From positions 2,686,791 to 2,750,790 of the forward strand of contig NZ_AP018178.1 in NCBI RefSeq assembly GCF_002368195.1: a stretch of 64,000 nucleotides of DNA, in the 5' to 3' direction. The DNA is from Calothrix sp. NIES-2100 (GTDB lineage Bacteria; Cyanobacteriota; Cyanobacteriia; Cyanobacteriales; Nostocaceae). The translations under genes were made by a program, and so were the position numbers. Under the pieces are notes generated by a model that searched no databases, had not been told where the DNA came from, and saw only the letters and a list, made by a program, of their open reading frames with translations. Below, piece by piece: positions 8,270-16,366 of the stretch; position 1 is the first letter of the stretch, and every line of letters starts with the position of its first letter.

Positions 8270-9598
8270 CTAGATAAGTCGGTATTGCTGGCCGAGTTTC
8301 TCCAACACATCCAACGTCCGATCAATATTTTCATAGGTGTGGGAAGCATTTAAGATAAACCGAATCCGACCTTCTGAAGGCTTAACACCGGGATAGACAA
8401 TCGCGATAGAAAAAATTCCTGCCGCGAATAAGTCGCGATTAAATGCATGTAAAATGTCTGGATCGGGAATAAATATCGGCACGATCGGACTCTGACTATG
8501 ACCTAAATCAAAACCCATCCCCGTGAGTTTTTGCCGCATGTAGCTATTTTTTTGATGCAGTTGTGCTATTAATTCGGGATTAGCAGCTAATTCATCAAGT
8601 GAGGCTAAAATAGCGGCCGCATCTCCTGGTGTCAGACAAGCTTGAAATAGGTAAGAATTAGCACTCCATTCCAGCAAGGGTATATATTTACTTTTGCAAG
8701 CGATAAAGCCGCCGATGGAAGCTGTTGATTTGGACAAGGTAGACATGATAAAATCTACCTCTTCCGTCACGCCGAGTTGATGACAAAATCCCGCTCCTTG
8801 GTGACCGTAAAAACCAAATGTGTGGGCTTCATCTACATAGAGATGAAAATTATATTTTTTCTTGAGTTGGACAATTTCGCCTAAGGGAGCCAAATCGCCA
8901 CTCATCGAATAGGCAGATTCAACAATGACAATGAGGTTTTCGTAGTTGTTCCTGTATTTTTTGAGTTTTTTCTCTAAGTCTTCGACTGAGTTATGCTTGA
9001 ACGAAGCAAACTTTTTGCCGGAAAGCTTAACTCCATCAATAATCGAAGCATGGGCTTCCCGATCGAAAAGTAAAAAATCATTGTTTCCTGGTAAAGCAGA
9101 GATGACACCTAAATTGGTGGTGTATCCTGTGGGGAACAATAAAGCCGATTCTTTCCCAACTAAAGATGCGAGTCGTCTTTCCGCTTCTTTATGTAACGAA
9201 GACATCCCACCGGATATAGCAGAAGTTCCGCTTCCTGTACCAAATTTTTTCACGGCTTCGCAGACTTGATCGATAATCTTTTGATTTCTGTTTAAGCCAG
9301 TATAGTGATTGATACACCAAATGATGCACTGATGCAGGGTTCCCGTAGATGGACATACTAACTGTGCTTCACTGTCACTGCCGAAAAGGGTAAACTTGTC
9401 TTGGGAATACAAACCAGCTTCCACCTGCAATTGCTTGTGCTGATAAATCGCCTCAGCTAAATCTTCAAAGCTACTAAAACCATCTGACTTTAATTGTCTT
9501 TTGAGCAAAGCTAAGGAAGTTGACAAGCTGACTTCACTTTTAGCCTTTGCGATCGCATTACTTTCGCTCTGAATCTGACGCTCTATTGCTACTGTCAT
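8270..9598 (-). CDS. Alpha-oxoamine synthase-like PLP enzyme
   Basis: A 442-residue fold-type I PLP enzyme of the family that condenses an acyl-CoA or acyl-ACP with an amino acid (KBL, BioF, serine palmitoyltransferase, CqsA). Seen: FGTGSGTSAISGGMSSLHKE at about 120-140, LLFPTGYTTNLG, the PLP-binding aspartate in YVDEAHTFGFYG, and the Schiff-base lysine in TLSKSTASIGGF. Family members usually read THSKALG or similar there. The N-terminal extension of about 100 residues is longer than in BioF. Start ATG at 9598 (MTVAIERQI); an upstream extension to 9715 is hydrophobic and non-conserved in look. Product could be a sphingoid-like base, a signal molecule or an aminoketone; the sequence does not settle this. 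Confidence 0.75.
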   Translation of the reverse strand: MTVAIERQIQSESNAIAKAKSEVSLSTSLALLKRQLKSDGFSSFEDLAEAIYQHKQLQVEAGLYSQDKFTLFGSDSEAQLVCPSTGTLHQCIIWCINHYTGLNRNQKIIDQVCEAVKKFGTGSGTSAISGGMSSLHKEAERRLASLVGKESALLFPTGYTTNLGVISALPGNNDFLLFDREAHASIIDGVKLSGKKFASFKHNSVEDLEKKLKKYRNNYENLIVIVESAYSMSGDLAPLGEIVQLKKKYNFHLYVDEAHTFGFYGHQGAGFCHQLGVTEEVDFIMSTLSKSTASIGGFIACKSKYIPLLEWSANSYLFQACLTPGDAAAILASLDELAANPELIAQLHQKNSYMRQKLTGMGFDLGHSQSPIVPIFIPDPDILHAFNRDLFAAGIFSIAIVYPGVKPSEGRIRFILNASHTYENIDRTLDVLEKLGQQYRLI

Positions 9599-10312
9599 AT
9601 TGTAGTTGAAGTAAAGTACTTGAATTTTTATTCTGCACGCACAAACTGTTCGACTAAATTCAAACCCTTGTTGAGCAAGGATTGGAGAAATTAGCCAGCA
9701 ATGTATCAGCACCAATTGTGCTCTCGTAGCAGAGATTAGTCCATAGTCAAAACTAAGCCCCTTAATTTATGAATGGAGATATCAAAAAACACCGCATCAT
9801 TATTTCCACCCCTTACATTTATGCATGGGGTTTGATAATTTTTAATTCCCCAAAGGAGTTGACAGCCTTAACCAGAAATCTATGACATTTACGTAAGTCC
9901 TAGTAATAACTAACGACTAACTTCTGTGCGTCTAAGTGTGTTGAGTGAGTACTATGAATTTCGGTCAAAATCCATTTCTATCGGACAGCATAACTTAATT
10001 CACCGACACCAAGGAACTGCGGTAACGATATTGTTCTGGGGCTATTTCTAGTAGATTCCTGACTGATAAAGATTTTGGTGCGTTATCAACAATCCTTTGC
10101 GATCAATTTTTACTTGCAGAATCTGCTCGTAAAGTAAATATACCACACCTTAAGAAAAACTGAAGTTTTTTAGATTTAAAGTTTCTGTATTTATACTGAG
10201 GGTTTATGAATTAACAAAAAGCTGACTAGGAGAATGCACGTAAACCCAGTGTTGTCAGCCTTAAGAGACGAATTCATGAGTTTCTCAAACAAAGCAATTT
10301 ATTTAGACTTCA
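9599..10312. other. Intergenic region, no gene seen
   Basis: About 700 bp between the oxoamine synthase start and the EamA transporter stop. It should hold the synthase promoter. One 30-codon forward frame at 10234-10326 has an AGGAG close to its ATG but overlaps the transporter stop and was not accepted. Confidence 0.4.
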
Positions 10313-11257
10313 TCACAAATACTTAAAGTAAAACAATAATCCAATACCAGCGATCGCAATCCCAACACCTGCGATCGCTCTCAAACTCACCTTTTCACCC
10401 ATTGCGATCGCGATGGGGATGACAAACAAAGGACTAGTCTGCAACAGTGTGGAAGCAATTCCCACAGATGTGAATTTAATAGCTGTTTGTTGTAACCAAA
10501 TTCCCAGGTAAGTACCACAAAAGGCTGCAAAAAAACTTGCTAAAATAATTCGCCGAGATTTCCAGTAGGGATCAGAAATTGTCCGCTGCTGGCGAGGTGA
10601 TATTACTAACCAAAGCAAAATTGTCAATACCCCTGCAATTAATCGTAATAAAGCCGCCCATAAAGAATCAATACTCGCAGTTGCAAATGCAGCCCGAGAA
10701 AACAGAGAACCGGCGGTATTTGTAATTGCGGCTAATAAACCAAAGCCTATACCTTGCCATAGGTGCGTTGAGTCAACCTCGCTTGTACCAGGAACTCGTT
10801 CTGTTACCACCCAAGCGACTCCCAAAATCGTCAACAGGATTCCGCACCAAGCGCTGACATTGAGGCGTTCTTGGAGAAAGATTGTCGCCGCGATCGCCGT
10901 CATCGGTGGCGAAAGGGTTCCCAAAAGTAAAACCTGTCGCGCTCCCAAGTAATTGATCGCCGCCAAGAAAGCTGTATCACCCCAGCCAATCCCCACAGCA
11001 CCGCTGAGAAAGAGTAAGCATACAGGCATAAAAGAAAGCTTGGGGACAAAATCGCCACTAATCAAAATTGTTAGTAGTAGTAGAGCGATCGCAATTATCC
11101 CTTTAATCAAGTTCAGCTGCATCGGCCTAATACGTTGCCCTAAAACACCATAGATCACCGAAGCGACAGACCACAAACACGCAGCCACTAAAGCCGCCAC
11201 TTCACCATGCCAATCTGTCACCGCCAAAATTAAATAATTATTAAAAATAATCAGCAC
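10313..11257 (-). CDS. EamA/DMT-family transporter
   Basis: A 314-residue inner-membrane protein with about ten hydrophobic helices arranged as two EamA repeats. Typical marks are the first-repeat LLFLSGAVGIGWGDTAFLAAI and the second-repeat ASFFAAFCGTYLGIWLQQTAIK followed by GIASTLLQTSPLFVIPIAIAMGEKVSLRAIAGVGI. The family exports metabolites and amino acids; the substrate here is not predictable. The start at 11257 gives a somewhat long N-terminus before the first helix, and a GTG or TTG a few codons in is possible. Its 5' end lies 55 bp from a CIRCE operator that could affect it as well as the divergent gene at 11477. Confidence 0.8.
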   Translation of the reverse strand: MLIIFNNYLILAVTDWHGEVAALVAACLWSVASVIYGVLGQRIRPMQLNLIKGIIAIALLLLTILISGDFVPKLSFMPVCLLFLSGAVGIGWGDTAFLAAINYLGARQVLLLGTLSPPMTAIAATIFLQERLNVSAWCGILLTILGVAWVVTERVPGTSEVDSTHLWQGIGFGLLAAITNTAGSLFSRAAFATASIDSLWAALLRLIAGVLTILLWLVISPRQQRTISDPYWKSRRIILASFFAAFCGTYLGIWLQQTAIKFTSVGIASTLLQTSPLFVIPIAIAMGEKVSLRAIAGVGIAIAGIGLLFYFKYL

Positions 11258-11311
11258 CCATAAATTAATGCCGGAAACTCTTTAATAATACAACAATTAA
11301 TTGCCACAAAA

Positions 11312-11338
11312 TTAGCACTGTCTAGCTGAGAGTGCTAA
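11312..11338. promoter_or_regulatory. CIRCE element (HrcA operator)
   Basis: TTAGCACTG, nine bases, GAGTGCTAA. The CIRCE consensus is TTAGCACTC-N9-GAGTGCTAA; only one base of the left arm differs and the spacing is exact. CIRCE is bound by the heat-shock repressor HrcA, in cyanobacteria known mainly before groESL and groEL2. Here it lies between the EamA gene (start 55 bp away, reverse) and the 116-residue gene (start 138 bp away, forward). Confidence 0.85.
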
Positions 11339-11476
11339 TTTTCAGCCAAAGTTTAATACTTATGGTATAAGCGTAAATTCTACTTTTTAGGGATGGCAAT
11401 CGAGAAAAATTGAGAGATAATTATTGCTATTAAAATCAAAGTTACATATAATTGATTAACCATCGGGAGGACTGGA

Positions 11477-11827
11477 ATGAAATATACTTTTGACTTTGTA
11501 GGAGTCTCTCCAGTTTTACAATTTTTTAATCACCAACAGCAGAACCAAAAACAACCACAGCATCAAGGTGTGGAATACTTGGGAAACCATATTTGTACCT
11601 TAGATGCGTTCTTAGAATCTGTCGAAACAATTCCCGCAAATTGGTGCTGGAACATGGATCAAGTCGTAGAAACTGTAATTAATTTTTGGTTAAATAACTC
11701 AGAAAGTATTAACTATTGGAAAAGACGGTTAACAGATGCCGGTAGAGACAACTTAATAGTAGCCAGAGTGGCAGATTTCACAGCTTTAAAAGCCGAATTT
11801 GAATCCTTACTAGGTAGAAATTCGTAA
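11477..11827 (+). CDS. Hypothetical 116-residue protein with CIRCE element upstream
   Basis: Soluble protein starting MKYTFDFVGVSPVLQFFNHQ, with a Gln/His-rich linker (residues 18-30), then a mixed domain rich in Trp and Asn (NWCWNMDQVVETVINFWLNN) and a helical end. GGGAGGACTGG precedes the ATG as a good ribosome binding site. I do not recognise a domain. A near-perfect CIRCE operator lies 138 bp upstream, so heat-shock control through HrcA is a reasonable inference; it encodes no chaperonin itself. A hairpin terminator follows at 11881. Confidence 0.65.
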   Translation: MKYTFDFVGVSPVLQFFNHQQQNQKQPQHQGVEYLGNHICTLDAFLESVETIPANWCWNMDQVVETVINFWLNNSESINYWKRRLTDAGRDNLIVARVADFTALKAEFESLLGRNS

Positions 11828-11880
11828 AAATATCCCAAGTCATCAAAATTGTAGTTGAAAATTCATTTTTCATAATTAGT

Positions 11881-11906
11881 AAGCTGAGAATTGCTCAGCT
11901 TATTTC
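11881..11906 (+). terminator. Terminator of the 116-residue gene
   Basis: AAGCTGAG (11881-11888), loop AATTG, CTCAGCTT (11894-11901) then ATTTCTGTT. The stem is perfect; the T-run is weak. Confidence 0.55.
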
Positions 11907-12372
11907 TGTTGGTTAATAATTTTGGGAAAAATCGCTCCTTCTAGATCCACGACTTCTTTAAGGATATTGCTGGCGAATGGTAGGTTTGACCCCTCAATGC
12001 TCATACAAATACTTTTCTCGCTTACGCGACATACCGCCCGCAGGCTTGAAGCCTGGGGCTAACGCTACAAAGCCCACCTTCGTGGGCTAAGAAAATTTAG
12101 CCCACGAAGGTGGGCTTTGTTTGATTAGCCGCACCATTCTATGGTGAAGGCGGGATTTCGGGATCAGCGAGGTGTCTTACCTCTGATTCGCCAGCTGTAT
12201 CCTCAAAGAAGTCGGGGATCTAATTTTTCACCAATGATTGCAGCCTTCCTCCCAAGTATTTTGGCAAATTGGGAATATTCTGGGAACTAACTCCACAGCA
12301 ACTACGTATATTTAATGAGATACAATTTTCAAGCTAGTCAATCACCGGAAAATCTCTAACCCCTAACCCCTA
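11907..12372. other. Repeat-filled spacer
   Basis: No gene. It carries a CGACTTCTTTAAGGAT half-copy of the 'GATCCCCGACTTC' palindrome near 11948, its counterpart near 12205, and a perfect 24-bp inverted repeat at 12067-12120. The caspase gene promoter must be in the last part. Confidence 0.5.
12067..12120. repeat. Perfect 24-bp inverted repeat with 6-nt loop
   Basis: The left arm (12067-12090, starting ACAAAGCCCACCTTCGTGGG) is the exact complement of the right arm (12097-12120); the loop is GAAAAT. Each arm also contains an internal GCCCAC/GTGGGC palindrome. A related AAAGCCTGCCTACGCAGGC element occurs at 4104-4122. Likely a non-autonomous palindromic repeat. Confidence 0.75.
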
Positions 12373-14562
12373 ATGTGTCCAGTAGGAGTTCGTACAAGCC
12401 GCTCAACTAAAGCCCTAGAAACGGGTGTAGCAAAACTGTGGCTGCTATTGGTGGGCGTGAACCAATATGAGGATGAACAAATACCTAGTTTGAATTACTC
12501 AGCATTAGACTGTCAGGGATTAGGAGAAGCATTAAACGCCGCTACACAAGCATTTCCCCAAAAAGAGGTGATGATTTATCACGATTTCGCCTCCCAGCAG
12601 CCAAAGTTAGAAAATGTTCGTACCAGTCTCAGACAAATTGCGGCGGCGACTAAACCCATTGACACCGTTCTATTTTATTTTTCTGGGCATGGGATGCTAG
12701 ATCCATTGAGTCAGCAGGTAGTGCTGTGTCTGCAAGATACTCAAAAATCAAAATTAATAGATACAGGCTTAAAGTTGCAGGAAGTTTTGCAACTGTTAGA
12801 AAATTGTTCAGCCCAGCAGCAACTATTAGTACTAGATGCTTGTCATAGTGGGGGGATGACGCTGTGGGGTGCTAGAGGCGAACCAGATCCCCAACTTAAC
12901 CCCACACCAGAGTTAGTGGAAGTTCTGCGACAACGAGCCGCCAACAGAAAAGGATTTTATGCTTTATTATCCTGCGATCGCTCCCAGCAATCTTGGGAAT
13001 TTCCCCAATTAGGACATGGAGTCTTTACATACTACCTCATCCGTGGGCTAAAAGGAGAAGCCGCCGACTCCCAAGGTGTGATCGAAGCCGATGGACTTTA
13101 CCGCTATGTCTATCACCAAACACTCACATATATAGATAAAGCTAATCAGCAGTTACGAGTCATTAATCAACTCAAAAAAGGACGTGGGGACAAATCCATA
13201 CATCCCGAATATCCCTCACAAACCCCGAAGCGCATTGTCGAAGGAGTAGGAGAAGTAATTTTGGGACTCAAATCCACAACCACCGCATCTTCACTACATC
13301 CGCGACAAGCATTAATTGTCGAAGGACTCCCCAAGAGTAAAACTTCCCTAGCTTTGAGTAAAATACTCAGTAGCGCTGGGAGTTTTGAAGTCAATTATTG
13401 GACTGTGGGCCGTAAAAATTCCCAGTCAGATGTGCGTAAAGCCATCCAAAAATGCTTACTGTCGGAATATGAAGCCGAATCAACCACTACCTCTACTACA
13501 ACAGAAGCAGCTGCAACAGTATTGTTATATTTGCGAGGGCAAATTCAAGAGACAGAACAAGGCGAAGCTATATTAGTACTGTCTGATGAGATGACAATTC
13601 ATCGCTCATGGTTGAAAAAACAGCTACGCCGATGCCGATCGCAACAAATTATCATTTTAGATTGTCCTCTAGAACAGGGAGTAGGCATATCACTGGGCGA
13701 TTGGCTAGAAGAACTGCAACTAGGATTAGAAACAGGACAGTGTTTAATTGCTGCTGCTGTACCACCCCATGAAAGTGAAAGATTTGCTACTACCCTATTA
13801 AAAACCCTCAATCAAGGAATCCAGCCAAGTGGATTCACCGCCGCAGCTTGGATTACACAATTACAAGTGGAATTGGCACAAACAGACATTCAATTATATT
13901 TTTGGTTGTCTGGATCTCAAGGGATCATTGAAGTTTTACTAGGCAAAACTTTATATTCTGGTGAGAGTGTCAATGAACAGCCAGATGATTTGAGTTCGGA
14001 AGCCGGCATAGATTACACTCATCTGCGGGATTTACTCCAAGCCCAAAGATGGCTAGAAGCAGATAGGGAAACTACAACTCTCATGCTGAAGGTAGGGGGA
14101 AGAGAACAACAGCCTTACCTGGATATCAACACCATCAAAAATTTTCCTTGTACAGACCTTTATACTATTGACAAACTTTGGGTAAGTTATAGTCATGGGC
14201 GCTGCGGTTTTAGCGTCCAGCACCATATCTGGGAGAATATTAAACATAATTCGGCTACCGATCCGATGTTGGCTTTAATGATTGGTAGTGCCAAAGTTGC
14301 TGCTTTTGAAACCTGCATAGATTTTGCCAATCGGGTTGGTTGGCGCCTGAGAGACTCTTGGATTGATTATGACAATCTGATCTGGACAGGCGATGCTCCT
14401 ATGGGACATCTACCTTATGTCGGTTTTTTGGAACAAGTTTGGCATGTCAAAGTCTTAGGTGTTTGGGAATGGCACAGTGCGATCGCCACTGCTGCTTGGT
14501 GGGAATTGTGCGTGACGCTGTTTTCGCGGATTGAGGCTTGTAAAATAGCTAGTTCCGACTAA
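12373..14562 (+). CDS. Caspase-like protease fused to a GUN4 domain
   Basis: A 729-residue protein. Residues about 22-255 form a C14 caspase-type domain with the catalytic His in YFSGHGML and Cys in LVLDACHSGG; ALLSCDRSQQSWEF matches the following strand of the fold. Residues about 310-540 (from LIVEGLPKSKTSLALSKIL) look like a separate module whose later part resembles a worn second caspase-like fold (IIILDCPLEQG, CLIAAAVPPHESERF). The C-terminal 190 residues read as GUN4: HLRDLLQAQRWLEADRETT, TIKNFPCTDLYTIDKLWVSY, GWRLRDSW and DAPMGHLP. GUN4 binds porphyrins and supports Mg-chelatase, so a tetrapyrrole-sensing protease is an inference. No ribosome binding site is obvious before the ATG. Confidence 0.85.
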   Translation: MCPVGVRTSRSTKALETGVAKLWLLLVGVNQYEDEQIPSLNYSALDCQGLGEALNAATQAFPQKEVMIYHDFASQQPKLENVRTSLRQIAAATKPIDTVLFYFSGHGMLDPLSQQVVLCLQDTQKSKLIDTGLKLQEVLQLLENCSAQQQLLVLDACHSGGMTLWGARGEPDPQLNPTPELVEVLRQRAANRKGFYALLSCDRSQQSWEFPQLGHGVFTYYLIRGLKGEAADSQGVIEADGLYRYVYHQTLTYIDKANQQLRVINQLKKGRGDKSIHPEYPSQTPKRIVEGVGEVILGLKSTTTASSLHPRQALIVEGLPKSKTSLALSKILSSAGSFEVNYWTVGRKNSQSDVRKAIQKCLLSEYEAESTTTSTTTEAAATVLLYLRGQIQETEQGEAILVLSDEMTIHRSWLKKQLRRCRSQQIIILDCPLEQGVGISLGDWLEELQLGLETGQCLIAAAVPPHESERFATTLLKTLNQGIQPSGFTAAAWITQLQVELAQTDIQLYFWLSGSQGIIEVLLGKTLYSGESVNEQPDDLSSEAGIDYTHLRDLLQAQRWLEADRETTTLMLKVGGREQQPYLDINTIKNFPCTDLYTIDKLWVSYSHGRCGFSVQHHIWENIKHNSATDPMLALMIGSAKVAAFETCIDFANRVGWRLRDSWIDYDNLIWTGDAPMGHLPYVGFLEQVWHVKVLGVWEWHSAIATAAWWELCVTLFSRIEACKIASSD

Positions 14563-14738
14563 ACGCAGATATCAATATCATTTATCAGGGTGAGGTATGA
14601 GGTACATAGAAAACCTGGAATTAGAAGAGAAAGAACTGTATCCCCATATATACTGAGTTTTCTCTACTTAACAGCCGTGAATTTCCTAAAAATTCGCGAA
14701 AAATAAGTAAATATACCTTTGTTAATTGAGGACAGACA

Positions 14739-15416
14739 ATGCAGTACACACAATTACAAGGAATTTTTCCCAATATCTCATTTACATCTTGGGAATTAGA
14801 ATTTACACCTCATCCCTCAGTGCAGTCTAAATTTAAACGTCTGTTAGACATTTTTGGGAGTTTGGTGGGACTATTGATTTTAGCGATCGTGTTTGTGCCG
14901 ATCGCGATCGCCATTAAAATTGATAGCCCTGGGCCAATTTTCTTCGCTCAAGAACGCTATGGGCTACAAGGACGGCCATTTCGTCTGTATAAATTCCGCT
15001 CAATGGTTAGTGATGCCGAGCAATTAAAATCTTTAGTTAATAATGAAGCCAATGGACTAATATTTAAAAACAAAAATGATTTTAGAATTACTAAAGTAGG
15101 TCGCTTTTTAAGACGCACCAGCTTAGATGAACTACCCCAATTTTGGAATGTTTTGCTCAATGATATGAGCTTAGTGGGAACCCGTCCACCTACAGGCGAT
15201 GAAGTTATGCACTATACAGAAAAACATTGGCGGCGTTTAAATGTTAAACCCGGTTTAACCGGGGAATGGCAAGTTAACGGACGTTCTCAAGTGACAAATT
15301 TTGAACAAATAGTTGACTTAGATTTACAGTACCAAAATAACTGGCATCCATTGTATGACTTATTGTTAATTGCCAAAACAATCTATGTCATTTTTGGCAG
15401 AATTGGAGCCTTTTAA
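14739..15416 (+). CDS. Sugar transferase (initiating glycosylphosphotransferase)
   Basis: A 225-residue membrane enzyme of the bacterial sugar transferase family (WcaJ/PssY type without the long N-terminal membrane domain). It should attach the first sugar phosphate to undecaprenyl phosphate to begin an exopolysaccharide unit. One membrane helix at about residues 36-58 follows KRLLDIFGS; catalytic-core motifs are GPIFFAQERYGLQGRPFRLY, KFRSM, LRRTSLDELPQFWNVL, DMSLVGTRPP and VKPGLTGEWQVNGRS. It is followed 33 bp later by a strong hairpin. No polysaccharide genes adjoin it; those in this window lie at 41-44 kb. Confidence 0.88.
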   Translation: MQYTQLQGIFPNISFTSWELEFTPHPSVQSKFKRLLDIFGSLVGLLILAIVFVPIAIAIKIDSPGPIFFAQERYGLQGRPFRLYKFRSMVSDAEQLKSLVNNEANGLIFKNKNDFRITKVGRFLRRTSLDELPQFWNVLLNDMSLVGTRPPTGDEVMHYTEKHWRRLNVKPGLTGEWQVNGRSQVTNFEQIVDLDLQYQNNWHPLYDLLLIAKTIYVIFGRIGAF

Positions 15417-15448
15417 CAGCAGAATTCAGCGAATGAAGAGTACAAAAC

Positions 15449-15475
15449 AAAGGCGCGGCGATCGCGCCTTTAAAT
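15449..15475 (+). terminator. Terminator after the sugar transferase gene
   Basis: AAAGGCGCG (15449-15457), loop GCGAT, CGCGCCTTT (15463-15471). The loop and right arm hold a HIP1-like GCGATCGC. T-run short. Confidence 0.5.
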
Positions 15476-15588
15476 TAACGTGAGTTCGATAAAACTAAAG
15501 AACTTAAATGTTGACTGACCTTTAGCTGGAGCGATTGAGGGATTATTAAATCACTCGCTTTGTTAGATGTTGGATTAGTTGATTTATC

Positions 15589-15813
15589 TTAAACAACTAG
15601 AAAATCCCTCGAAGAAAAATCAGAAGTATTTTCAATGTAACCAATTAAATCAAAATCTTGATAAATATAAGTTGAATTAGTCCCGTAGGTAATGCTAATA
15701 CCACCTCTAGATGTAGACCAAATTTGGATTTTATCGCCTTGATTGCGATCAAAGTCGGTAATAGTAGTTCCTACAAGGGTATCGGCATTTGGTGTTCCAT
15801 TAATATTACTCAT
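15589..15813 (-). CDS. Mini RTX-type protein, 74 residues (probably internally deleted)
   Basis: It begins MSNINGTPNADTLVGTTITD, the usual start of a calcium-binding RTX repeat protein, and passes at once into DFDRNQGDKIQIWS, which in such proteins normally marks the module after the last GGxGxDxLx repeat. The nonapeptide array is missing, so the gene looks like a normal RTX protein with its whole repeat block removed in frame. An AGGTA lies about 8 nt before the ATG. It may be expressed but probably cannot bind much calcium. Borders an IS-rich zone. Confidence 0.5.
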   Translation of the reverse strand: MSNINGTPNADTLVGTTITDFDRNQGDKIQIWSTSRGGISITYGTNSTYIYQDFDLIGYIENTSDFSSRDFLVV

Positions 15814-15889
15814 TGTTTAAATACCTCAAGCTCAAAATTGCTAAACAACTATAATTTGTCTAAAGTTAAACTTAGGGCGTGTCGGCAAA

Positions 15890-16249
15890 GGTCATAGAGA
15901 CGCTCAGCGCGAGCAGCACCAAGCTGGCAAGCCGCCGGACTCTTAACGCAAGCTGCTATTACCCACGCTGCTGAAGCAGGGGGCACTGAGCTTCGTGATT
16001 TGTTGAAATCAAAGTGTTGCAAATGCGGCGAACTTGACTAAATCTAAAAGGTTGATCGCATTTACTGCTAAATTTCCTCAAAAACCTCAGAAGTTACGCA
16101 ATTAAGTAGTGGTTATGAGTACTGATGGCGTAAGTTCTGATAGTCTTGAAGATATTTGGGGGAAAATCCCTCAAGCCAGTAGTGTTATTCAAAAGCTGAA
16201 ACTTCCTGAGCATCAGGTAAAGCAACTTAGGGGAAGTAGCTTAACTTAG
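15890..16249 (+). pseudogene. Decayed coding fragments next to the IS element
   Basis: Two short frames look like leftovers of genes: about 15936-16040 reads LLTQAAITHAAEAGGTELRD then ends at a stop, weakly like the C-terminal helix region of a tyrosine recombinase, and 16115-16249 reads MSTDGVSSDSLEDIWGKIPQ and on for 44 residues. Neither has a ribosome binding site or intact domain. The identification as recombinase is a guess. Confidence 0.3.
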
Positions 16250-16366
16250 GGGATTCCCCGAACTTCTTGCATAAATGGCAATTTAAAGGGTGAGAAGTAA
16301 TAGCGATCAAACTTGATTGCAAGAACTCTTTTTTTAGATTTAGGGGTGGGGTCGATGGCATTGGTG

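Noticed and set aside
10234..10326. 30-residue frame with AGGAG near its ATG
   Set aside because: Spacing to the ATG is too short and the frame runs over the stop of the EamA gene; no protein-like pattern.
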